From assembly GCA_028622995.1 (NCBI GenBank), contig JAJQJQ010000005.1, positions 1,612,001-1,676,000 of the forward strand: a DNA stretch of 64,000 nt. Direction: 5' to 3'. This stretch comes from Panagrolaimus kolymaensis. Lineage: Eukaryota > Nematoda > Chromadorea > Rhabditida > Panagrolaimidae. Under the pieces are notes generated by a model. It was not told the origin of the DNA. It was given only the letters and a program-made list of their open reading frames with translations, and ran no database searches. Below, piece after piece: positions 48,450-58,828 of the stretch. The stretch's first letter is position 1, and each line of letters starts with the position of its first letter. The position numbers were made by a program, and so were the translations under genes.

Positions 48450-50345
48450 ATGTTTTTAAGATTGTTGGTGGTGGTGATTTTTTATTCAATAATATTTTTT
48501 TCTTCATTTATTCAATGTCAAAATAATGAAACAACTCCAACTCAAAAAGTTAATAATTGTTATGGAATTTCAATTACAGCTAATTTTATTCGCGGCATTG
48601 ATGAAGCCAATGTACTTAAATATAAATTAGATTTAAAAGTTACGCCTGGAAGTCGACGAGGTTTAACTCAAATAAGTTTAATCAATGAAAAAATTTCAAC
48701 TCAAAATGCGAGTTTATATCGAGTAATTGGACCTTTGCAATTTTGGGATGATCGAGAGGATCAAGTTTTTAAATGTGTTAAACATTTTAAAAATTGTTCA
48801 TTTGAAATTATTGATGGTGGCGGAAATTTGGAATTACCTGTAAGTTTGGAAAATGAAATAGGTTCACCCGTAATTTTAATGGATGTTATATTTGATGAAG
48901 GAACAATCTTTCAAGCTCCATACGGGCAATTATTTGATGGAAATTCTAAATGCTTTGAAACTCAAGGAGCAGGTTAGAAAAAATTTATAAACTTACTACA
49001 AAAATTTTAAAGATTTTTCTTTTTTTTAGCCACATCAATTCCTGATTTTATTCAAGATATAAATATTTGTTGCACAGATTTTAAATCCTTGTCCATTCCT
49101 AACCGTAATCGAGGTATGTCTCTTCAAATCATAGTCATCCATCAACAAAGTTTTTCATTGATTTTTCAATACAAAAAACGAAAAACCATTAAACTTTGTT
49201 ACCCAAAAAATTTTGTTGGCCCAATTTTATGAGGAATCAAAATTTTTTTTAGATCAATGCATCGAATTTTCAAGTAAAACTTCAATAATTATCGATGAAA
49301 TCACAAAAGAAAGCGCACAATTAAATGTAAATTACGTGGTTGAAGAAAGTGCAATCCAAATAAAAGTAACTAATTTTATTGCTCCACAAGGTACAGAATT
49401 TTATCTTCAACCTAATGAAAATTCAGTTACATGCTCGTAAGTTTTTTTGTTTGTTGTAAAAAGTTATTGGCTTTATTTTGTGAAAATTAATTTATTATCG
49501 CGAGTTTTAGTTTTTCTAATTTTAATTGCACTCAACCAGTTTTAAATGAAGCTGATTTTGCATTTGATTTTGAAGCGTTTTTTCAAGCTCCAAAAAAATT
49601 GAGACATTCAGCATTGGTTGGAAAACTTTCTCGAAGAAAGGGAATTTATTTGAGACATAATGATCCATTCACAATTAAAAATCCATGTTGGAGACGTGAT
49701 CAACCAGGTATGTAACAAGAGTTCTGAATTAAAGAAGTTGCATAAAAAAATATTTTCAAAAGCCAAAAAACAATTTTTTTAGGATTTTGGAAAAGTAAAT
49801 TTTGTTGTTCCAAATTTTCTAATTACGATTCCACCGATAAATGCGCGGAATATGAATCGAGAACCAAATTAACAAATGATTCCATGGAATTAGGATATTT
49901 TCAAACTCGATATATTTTTTCTGAAAAACATTTAAATTTACAAATATTAAATTATACTGCTTTTAAAGAATCCAATGCAATGTTTAATTATTTTTGGAAT
50001 ATTTTTCTTTCACAAGATTGCAGTGTTTCAACTTTGCAACCACAAAATAATTGCAAATTAGAATTAAATTTGGATAAAAGTTATGAATTTTTACTTAAAA
50101 CTAGTTTCGCCCAAGATGGATTTGTATTATTTAAAGCGAAAGAAGATAACGAACAATTTATTGAACCTAATTTAAATCCAACAAATCCATGTGTTACATT
50201 AGAATATTCAGGTAAACTTTATAAATAGTTTTATAATTTTTAAAGTCATTAATTTTTAGGGCTTTATCCAGTTCCAAAAATGCTTGCTAAAACTGAAGTT
50301 TGTTGTATTCCATCATTAAATGGTCCTTGGCCTGGAACGTTTTAA
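48450..50345 (+). CDS. Secreted protein with three ~150-residue repeats ending in CC
   Basis: Six exons: 48450-48972, 49030-49113, 49253-49436, 49511-49707, 49783-50211, 50260-50345, giving 500 residues with consistent phases. A strong signal peptide (LVVVIFYSIIFFSSFIQCQ) opens the protein. Three repeats end in the Cys pairs 188-189 (ICCTDF), 337-338 (FCCSKF) and 487-488 (VCCIPS), spaced 149 and 150 residues. Repeats two and three begin QCIEFSSKT and KCAEYESRT, matching RCTTFQSRS in the gene at 18092-19350. Several Asn glycosylation sites are present and no membrane anchor follows. I know no described domain with this pattern; an extracellular disulfide-stabilised beta-rich module is my inference. 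Confidence 0.82.
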
Positions 50346-51533
50346 ATATGTTTTGTTAATATTTATTTTTCGAAATTAAAAAATATATGCAAAATAAAAA
50401 AAAGTTGTGTGTGTAGGATACTTACAATCTTTTGAACAATTTTACTTATTTTTATTGCAACAACAGAAAAAAAGTGTCTGGCTTGACAAAATGAAGGGAA
50501 AGCAATAGCATTAAATGAATTTTATTCCACGTCCAAGAATAACAACTTGAGATGCGAGAGAGCATCGACTGATTACAAACATTTTTGACTTTGACAAGAA
50601 AGGGAAACCTCGAAAGCGATATACTACAATGTAAATGATTTTGATGAAACGGTTGAAATTGATAGTGTAAGAAGTATTGGATAAAAAAAAAGTGAGATGA
50701 ATTTTTATATCTCTGCTTCGGGAGCCTCAGCTTTCATAACTACGATATTCTAAATATGTACTGATTTCCTTAGTAGTACAAAATGAAAATGCTTTGCCTC
50801 ATTTTTGTATGCCGAAAAAAGAGATAAAGAAGCAACAACAACAATAATTATTGGAAATGAGCAGTTACAAGACTAAATAATTTTATATTTCAAAGAAGTA
50901 TTAAAAGCAATCATTCGAAAGTAATTAGTTTTTATTAATGGTTTACGAAAAAAGAAATCAAAATTCTCCACAAAAAAAAAAAGATATGGTCATAAAATAG
51001 CCTAAAATTAATCTTACAAAGAATGTTTTTTCTTTTTGATGAAAACCAAATCGCTTGAATTGAAACTTCTTCTTTCGACAACAAAAAGAAGGAATGCTTT
51101 TCTCTATTTGCCTCATTTTTTTGTTTTGTTTTAAAGCCATTCCAAAAATTTTTGATTTATTTTCTGTAAACTCCTTTTTTAAGATACTCGAATAAAAAAA
51201 GCCTATGCTACTCCCGCAAATGTCTTATAAGATGCTTGCTAACTCGCATATGACAACTAAAGGAAGCGCATAAGATACTACGTTTTCCGTGTTTTGATCC
51301 GAAAAAAAAATTACTTTTAAAAATTCATAAAATTTTGAAACATCTAATTTTACTTGAATTTCACCAAGCAAAATTAATTCAATTTTTTCTTTGTAAGCTG
51401 ATACAGTTATGGCATGTTGAGTTACATTTTTACAATTATATACAAGTTAAAGAAATTTTTTTTAACATTTTACATACTTTATTCCTTGATAATAAAATAC
51501 AATAAAAATTACACACACAGAAACATATTTTTC
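50346..51533. other. Intergenic, no gene seen
   Basis: About 1.2 kb of AT-rich sequence with short frames only. Nothing supported. Confidence 0.5.
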
Positions 51534-52726
51534 CTAATTAAAAGCGATACAAAACTTAAAAGTTAATCCTTCATGGATTTCACGTTCTTTGATGACAGCA
51601 ATCTTATTATAGGATGAACCCCATTCAGCATCAGCATCTTCAACATATTCTCCAATTACCATGTTTACTTTTTTTAAAGCAGCAGTGACAAACTAAAATA
51701 ACAGCATATAATGATGTGAAAGTGATAAAACAAACATACGTCTTTTTCATCTTCACGATCAGTGTTGTCATATTTTCATTTCATCGCCGCCGCCGCCGCT
51801 GCCGCCGCCGGCGGCGGCGGTGGCGGCGATGGCGGCGCTGCCGGCGGCGTTAATTTGTAGTACAAACTTTACCAAAGGGAGGACTCTTTGGATTTTAAAA
51901 ATTTTTCAAAAAAAAATTAGAACATTATTGTTTGGTCCTCATATCTCTTTGGATTGCTCTAATATCGAGAAAAAATATACCAAAGAAGAAATCACGTTGA
52001 ATTTAGGAAATTCTGAAAAAATAATTGCCTTGGTTATCCCTTTGATAATTTCTCAAACTAAATTTTTTGTATCGCCGTCGACGGCGGCGCCGCCGCCAAT
52101 CCAAAATATTCGCCGCCGCCGCCGCCGCCGCCGCCGGCGGCGGCGGCGCAGATATCGGCGGCGTGACAACACTGTTCACGATAACAAAGTTTGATGTGAA
52201 TCGTTCCTTTGACAATGGATGGAATATTTTCTAGACATACTGGATCAAAGCTTTGAATAATTTCAGATGGAGAAGTTTTAACAGGATTTTGGGAGAAATC
52301 AGAATTATTATCAAGTCTAACATCTAAGTTTTCAAGTTTAGGAAATTGTTCAGCAAGATATGATGGGAGACATTCCAAAGCTTCAAAAGTAATGAAAACA
52401 TTATAAGAAGAAATTTTTTTAAAAACATACAGAAAAGCTTTCAGCTGTAATGACTTCGATGCTTCCATTATTCTTCAAAATTTCTTTAAAGTTGGCAGGA
52501 ATTTTGGCATATCCGAAGTTAATATTACGATATTCGACCTGATTAAAGATGAGCTTCTTGAAACCTAAAATTTCAAATAACAATATTAACCTTTTAATCC
52601 AATCAAAACTTACTAGCTGAACAAATTTTTCTAATTATGGCGTTATCTTTATCTTCAGGCCATTTGTAATTACACTACAATTCCAGGATTGAAATGTCCA
52701 TAATTAGAAGAAACTAAAGAAGCCAT
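51534..52726 (-). pseudogene. Unrecognised gene broken by a MITE in a coding exon
   Basis: Minus-strand exons can be followed from ATG 52726 (MASLVSSNYGHF, then an apparent frameshift before YKWPEDKDNAIIRKICSA) through GFKKLIFNQVEYRNINFGY, LECLPSYLAEQFPKLENLDV and GTIHIKLCYRE, to a last exon 51692-51534 (FVTAALKKVNMVIGEYVEDA... stop). The exon that should read KLCYRE-DEKD is split between the Glu and Asp codons by the element at 51760-52174. Reading into the element adds an Ala/Gly-rich run and then a stop. I do not recognise the family. With both the frameshift and the insertion it is probably dead, unless the element is spliced out. Confidence 0.6.
51760..52174. mobile_element. hAT-type MITE, 415 bp, with GC-rich CCG-repeat arms
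   Basis: Ends are CAGTGTTGTCA in inverted orientation, flanked by the perfect 8-bp duplication TTCACGAT (51752-51759 and 52175-52182), which is the hAT hallmark. Just inside each end lie long (GCC)n/(GGC)n palindromic blocks (51785-51850 and 52073-52162), exceptional in this AT-rich genome and likely to fold into strong hairpins. The ~220-bp centre is AT-rich and non-coding. It is inserted in a coding exon of the minus-strand gene around it. Confidence 0.9.
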
Positions 52727-54199
52727 TTCCTTTTCTCCGGGTCAATTAATAATTAAACGATCCTCAGCTCGTGGGTGTTTGGATTAATTTGAACATTTGA
52801 TTATTGAGTTAGTTCCTACATCCTTTTTGGATATCGGAGGCATCTCGCATTTTTAGTGAGTCACATACAGATAAACCCTTATTATTAAAAGTTCTAAATT
52901 ATTTAAATTCAAACTATGGAAACATTTCATCGATGTTTATTGGCCCTCGATATGTATTTTGCTTTTCAAGCTTGCAACAGCAATTAAAAAAATATTGGAA
53001 TAGCAGCGGTAGAATTTTACTTGTGAATCACAAGCTTTTGTTGCTGAGCTATGCTGACGACTATCCCTTAATTCATTTTTTATTTTGTTTTTTAGTTGCG
53101 ACTTTTTAGCCAGTGTTTGTCCATGGACTTTTGGTTCAGTTATTCTTGGTGATCCATATTTTTTGGGAATTCAAAACAATCCATCAATGGCATGAAATTT
53201 GTGAAAGCGATGAGAAATTTCAAGCATTTGTAAGCTTGAAAATAATATCATTGATTAATGAAAGAAGCAATTAATTTATTTCAGCTTTCTTTCGAACATC
53301 AAAGTCATTTAATAATGGATTTTCCTTAAACAAGAAATCAAACGTTTGATTTATGTTCCATTGTATTGAGTGAAATTGGAAAATTACGAAAAAAATATAT
53401 TTTTTAACTAACAACCGACAAAATTTCTAAAAATGTTGCTACTTCAGTTTATTTGAATTCACAAGTTTTGGTTTTTTCTTTTACTGAAGAAATTGATATT
53501 GATGGGCTTCCAGCGTTAGTAAGATTCCCAGCTTAGTAGAAGGGTTAAGAGAAACTGATTTTTTAGATTTCAATACTTTTCAATGTTGAATCATTGAAAA
53601 CATCAACCAATTTTAAATTTTTTTGGAATCACTTAAATTGATTATTGTAAAATGTGTTATTGGTAAAGGAACTATTTTAAAAGAATAAATAACAAGAATA
53701 AAAACTTTACTAAAATTAGTGATTAACTAAATCATCCAACATCAAAGAAAATTTCTCCATTTTATGGAAGGCGTTTGCTTTAGAGCATTGTTTTTAAAAT
53801 TATTATCGCGATTTTAAACCATAATTTTTTTAAAGTTAATAAAACTTGACATCCTTGGAGTCAGCAGTCTTTTTTTGCATTTATAAGAGTTTGTTTTTGC
53901 ATTGGGCCCATTTTTTTGATGCACAATTTCGTCGAGGTTTGGGCGTGGATCAAAAATCATTATAATTTTTAACTTTGCCTTTATTTTAGCAACCCACGAC
54001 TCGTTTCTCTAGTGTAGCAACTTAAACGTTGAATTTAAAGCAGATTTACAAAATTTATTTTTCCCTCCTTCCTTTATTATTTTTAAGCAATTGTGGCAAC
54101 ATTACGAATGCTATGAAGTTTAACCCTCGATAAACCGCCTTTTTTTAATGAACGATAGGTCCTTTCTTTCGAAGATTTCTAAGTTGCAAAAAATTTGTT
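52727..54199. other. Mostly non-coding, with a decayed coding-like stretch
   Basis: No intact gene. Positions 53096-53720 hold short protein-like pieces on the plus strand (SVCPWTFGSVILGDPYFLGI, then SVYLNSQVLVFSFTEEIDID in another frame) separated by stops and frame changes, suggesting an old pseudogene of a family I cannot name. The rest is AT-rich spacer. Confidence 0.35.
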
Positions 54200-54531
54200 T
54201 CAAATAATAGTTTTCTTTTCAACTAGAAATGATAAAATAAAGTGATAAATCGCGTTCCTGAGAGATGGCTTGTGTTTTATCACATAAAATAGCAAAGAAT
54301 AAGTCGCCAGGTTTTTTGAGATGAATGGAAGGAAATCATTTTTTATTGCAGCATAAAATAATCCAAAAGCATAAAGTTCATCAACAATTAAAACTATCAT
54401 CAAGCGAAATTGGAATATTAAAGCGATGAGTTGAAGAGACAATATTTGATGGTGATGAAGCAGTTGAGACATCGCGATCAGACTAAAATAAAAAATGTGT
54501 TACATTTGAATAAAATATAATAAAAACTTAC

Positions 54532-56231
54532 TTATGGACGATAATTAGCAGATGGCAACCTAAGTGCTAATTTTACAAGGAAGATTTTTGCTACATCATT
54601 AGAAAGTACAGATTTTTTAGGTCGTTGTTCTTCCATTATAATTTTTCCAGGTTTATATGTTGATGATTTTCTTTTTCTTTCTTTAATGGATTTAAAAAAT
54701 TCATGACCAGTTAAATCAGAAGTACGTTCACTTGGTTCTAGCTTCAAAAGTCCACGGATAAATTCTTTAGCAGCTGGATGCTTTATTTCATTAAGATATG
54801 GAGGTTTATTTTTCATATTTTCTCGAACTACGGAATCATCTTCAAGATCAGTCACATCAAATGGATTTTTTCTTTGATATAAATATCCAACAATGATACC
54901 ATATGACCATAAATCAGAAGCCAAACCAGCATCTATTCTCTTTTCCGAAACTTCAGGAGCTTCATATTTAGCAGTTTGACGAGGAAGTGGTAGTGGATTT
55001 CCTTTAGAATCACATTTTCGTTCTTTAGGATCAACACTTCGAGAAAGTCCAAAATCAATAAGACGAACATGACCATCTTTTGTTAATACGACATTGTTAA
55101 GTTTGAGATCACTGAAAAGAAATTAGTTAATTTTTTTTGTGTGGTAAAAATTACGAGTACGATAATAGGTTTATGTTCATTTTTATGGAGTTTTTATCAA
55201 ATAAAAAAATACTTCGTTTGACAAAAAAATTTAAATTTTAGGGCAAATTTATTTTTTATTTCTTATATTTGGTTAATACTTAATTTATTTTACACTTTTT
55301 TCTTTTTTATTGTAATATTCGAAATTATTGCAACGAGGTTGTCTGTTTTCGTCCTTAGTCCTCCCGAGAAAACAAAAAACCAAAGTATAAAAAATGATAT
55401 GGATTATTTATTTAACGGTTAATAAAGATTTTATTTTAACTTTTTCGTAATATTAACTATCAAATTTGATTATGAACAATTTTATTAAGTTAATTTAAAG
55501 TTAAAAATAGACTTACCCATGTGTACGTTTCAGTTTTTTATGCAAATATTCCAGAGCAAGAGCCAATTCATAAGCAATAAATTTTTTTGCTGCATCCTTT
55601 CTTTCGATGTTATTATACCTATCGTAAATCAAATCTAACAGATTGCCACCTTCGACAGCTTCCATCATTAAACACCATTTATTTAAGTCTTTACCAAATC
55701 CGCTATAAAACAATTTTGGTATTTGTTCACATTCATTTCGAGATAAAACATTGAATTCTTCTACAACACTTCTTGCGTTCACATTCAAGTTGGTTATAAG
55801 TTTGCAGATATAAAAGCAGCTATCTTCTTCATTATCCAAACGAATTGTCCATATATCACCAAATGCACCACCGTTCACACATTTTGGTTGAGTTATTCGA
55901 TCATTTAACATTTTATCACAAACATTCTTGGCAGCTTCTCTAAAATTAAAAAGTAGCATAATAAATTTAACAATCGGAGAAAAAAATGAATTTTTGGAAT
56001 TTAAATTTTGGATCAAAAAAAGGGACTCGATGGAAATCGGAAAATATCTAAATAATTAAAAAAAAATAGTAAAACTTCAATAATTTAAAAAGTGCTTTAT
56101 GCATGCAATAAGTTATTTCATAAAAAAACTTACCTAATAGTTTTAGAATCGTATTTACATTCGGTGTTATAAATGAACCATTTGCCTTCAAGCTTCAAAA
56201 GATTTTCATCAGGATTTTCTATTTTTGGCAT
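54532..56231 (-). CDS. Ser/Thr protein kinase, AGC-like
   Basis: Three exons: 56231-56134, 55939-55517 and 55111-54532, giving 366 residues. The protein has a lysine in CFYICKLIT, a regulatory Glu in VEEFNVL, the catalytic loop HGDLKLNNVV (His-Gly-Asp instead of His-Arg-Asp, as in some non-RD kinases), DFGLS, and YEAPEV, followed by a complete C-lobe (DLWSYGIIVGYLYQRKNPF). The run DLKLNNVVLTKDGHVRLIDFG resembles the AGC group, but there is no C-terminal hydrophobic motif, so assignment is tentative. The stop codon TAA ends exactly at a strong donor (GTAAGT), and an acceptor at 54485 could start a non-coding last exon. Confidence 0.8.
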
Positions 56232-56501
56232 ATTTCATTACGAAGATAAAAAACAAACAAATAAATTGATTGTAGATTGGAAGAAATTTTTTTCTTTGGT
56301 TTATTTTATTTGATTTTTAAATTTTTATAAAGACGAATAATTTTTTGAAACGTAATCTTACATCACTCAGTAATTCTAACAAAGGATAGACAAAAGATTC
56401 AAGAAAAGGTTTTTTTTTAAATAAAATGCGCATCAGAAAAAATTAAAAAATTTAAAAAAGTGTTCATACTTCGTTAACGTTTGGGTTGTTGGATTAAAGG
56501 A

Positions 56502-57068
56502 TTACGGAGTTTTGGCAGCTTGATTGCTGAATGAATGAGTTTTGCCTTCAACATCATCATTCTCATTGAATTGAGGTGGAGGAATAGAATAACAGATTCC
56601 AAGTGCCATTGACTAGAAAAAAAAAATTTAGTTTCAAAAAGTTTTTGAAGAATATAAAATGCTTGGGATCACAAAAGTTTGGAATGGAGTTAAGTATTAT
56701 AAAAAAAGACAAATATTTCGAATCCTCGCGTTTTTTGTGTTTTATTCAAAGATTAAAAAGTACTTACCAAAGCATCTCCGCCAATTTTTTCCAAAAATTC
56801 TGTAACTTTTACTGCTTTAGCTACTCTTCCATATTCTGCTGCATTCTTTGCTTATCCGACCAATGGTTTATATTATTTTTTTTCCTTTTAAATGTGCATT
56901 CCACCTTGTTCTCCATGAATTACCTTTTCACATGTGACATGTTTCCCAAAAATATATTTTATTTGCGTGTTTAAGATAACCTGGTTTAGTGATAAATTTT
57001 TGATCAACGTTCATGGATGTTAAAGGATCGCTGATGAATTCATTATTGTTATTGGAAGTGAATCGCAT
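56502..57068 (-). pseudogene. Exon-like fragments, unrecognised
   Basis: Two fragments joined by good splice sites read AAEYGRVAKAVKVTEFLEKI ending at donor 56767, then SMALGICYSIPPPQFNEND from acceptor 56613 to TAA 56504-56502. Further upstream an open frame of 46 codons (57068-56928) begins MRFTSNNNNEFISDPL. They may be parts of one small gene or a relic; I see no clean connection between the upstream piece and the others and do not recognise the protein. Confidence 0.3.
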
Positions 57069-58107
57069 GGTCTTTTTTCTTTCCAAATTTTTTTTGATAA
57101 TAAATCACAGTTTCCTGTTCCTTTACATCCACCAAGAGTTAAAGCTTCATTATTTGATTGATAAAGGTTTCATTATTCTAGTAAATATAGAAAATCGACG
57201 AAAATTTATAAATAAAACATTAAACAATTTTTGTGTTTTGAACATCACGAGTAAAAAGAATTTGTGATAAAAAAAAGTTTTTAAATCAAAAAACATTAAA
57301 AATTTTTATCACTTTTTAATGGCTTCGATTAATCAATCTGTAACTTCATCAATTTTGAGTTGGTCAAAAGAAAATTTTTTTTAAATCAACGTGGATGGCC
57401 TTTTCGTCTCTCTATCTTTGCGCCCGAAAATAAAATTTTTTTCACACAAAGCTGCCCACATATGGTCATCGATCTATTTTTTTACCTGTTTTTATAACAA
57501 AATTGCTTATGTAAATAAGTACCCCCATTCTTTATCAACTGAAAAAATGCCAAAAAAAAACAAAACAAAAAAATAACCACTATCTCACATCCGTTAGACT
57601 TTTTTCAAACTCACGGAAGAAGAAAAAAACATTTGTTGAGTCACTAAAGTTCAAAAATGGCCACGCTTTCAGTATCATAAAACAACACAAAAAAAAGAGA
57701 GATAAATGAATGGTACTCTTTCGAAAGCGGTGGTAAAGAAAGTGTTAAAGTTAGTTATGTGAAGAGTGAGTTGAAAATTTTTTTTTCTTTACTTGCTTTT
57801 TTAATGGCAAAAATGGTTGCTGTGAGGAGAATCCTCTCAAACAAAAAATACTGCAATTTTTCGCTGAAGTTATGTTTCTTACTTTCGTGCTCCGTCCATT
57901 AATAAAAATTATTCCTTTGTTTTTGGTTGTCGTTCTTTCTCCTCATCAAAAAAAGGAAAAAGAAAAGCAAAAAAAAAATAAAGAATGAAGACAAATTGAA
58001 AGAGCAATTTAAAAAAAGGTTGTTTTCAAGATTTCCTAAAACAAACAGGATGAAAACCAGGTTGCTAAAAAATATTTTAAAGAAACAAAGGACAAAATAA
58101 AATGAAA
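57069..58107. other. AT-rich spacer, no gene seen
   Basis: About 1 kb with only short open frames through A/T runs. Nothing supported. Confidence 0.5.
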
Positions 58108-58828
58108 ACCATTCGTGATTCAACTTTGCGCTTTCTCTGCAAACTTAAACAACCTGTGCTTCTTGAACAGGGGTGAGCGGATATCCGTGTCCGTGTCCGT
58201 TTCCGCGGATATCCGTGGTTTTTTCACGTCCATATCCCTATCCGCGTCCGAAAAATTTTTTTTTAATATCCGTGTCCGTATCCGTATCCGTGTAAGCCTT
58301 AAAAATGAAAATTCTAATACAAAATTTCCGTGTCCGTGTCCGTTTCCGCGGATATCCAGGCACTTTTGGATTTCCGTGTCCGTATCCGCTTTTACGGAAC
58401 TGCCTGACGTCCGTTTCCGTATCCGTCCGTCTAAGGAAAAGTCATGTCCGCTCACCCCTGTTCTTGAACCTTTGATGCCTGTTACTAAAGCTTGCCTTGA
58501 GCATTCTTTTGTTCGTCGCAATGCTGTTTTGGCTATTCTTACAATTTATCAATCATTTTTTATTTATGATGCGCTTGAAATTATTTACGAATATTTTGAA
58601 AATGCGCAAGATGCTTCATGCGAGCGTAATGCTTTCATCATGCTTACTCAAGCCCGGCTCTTGAAGCAATATTAAATTAACAATTTCACCGATATCCTCC
58701 TATTTGTTATCATTGAGCTTGTTTATAAAGTCTGTCACACAAATCCAAATGGAGGCGCTAAATTTATTCGTTATATCTATAATTTGCTTCACTCTCAATC
58801 ACCTGTTGTTCGTTATGATGCTAGATGA
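58108..58828 (+). pseudogene. Coatomer beta subunit (beta-COP) fragment, split by a MITE
   Basis: The plus strand encodes [20 protein letters not shown] up to 58167, then, after the element, [20 protein letters not shown] from 58469, continuing through [20 protein letters not shown] lies at 58673-58675. Beyond it, in the same frame, [14 protein letters not shown] and [20 protein letters not shown] follow to TGA 58826-58828. This matches the N-terminal HEAT-repeat region of beta-COP, the COPI coat subunit. Two in-frame stops, the inserted element, and absence of the rest of the ~950-residue protein mark it as a non-functional fragment. No introns are visible, so a retrocopy is possible. Confidence 0.8.
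58168..58460. mobile_element. hAT-type MITE, 293 bp, TIR CAGGGGTGAGCGGA
   Basis: Perfect 14-bp terminal inverted repeats and an 8-bp target duplication TTCTTGAA (58160-58167 and 58461-58468). The interior is built from CCGTGTCCGT-type short repeats with GGATATCCG palindromes and is non-coding. It sits between the Glu and Pro codons of the beta-COP fragment. Confidence 0.92.

Noticed and set aside
52058..52215. Poly-Arg, poly-Ala and poly-Gly open frames
   Set aside because: They are translations of the GCC/GGC repeats of the MITE.
58115..58675. 186-codon open frame as a single gene
   Set aside because: Its first half runs out of the beta-COP frame and through the MITE (Val/Ser and Arg/Ile repeats); only the part after 58469 is protein-derived.
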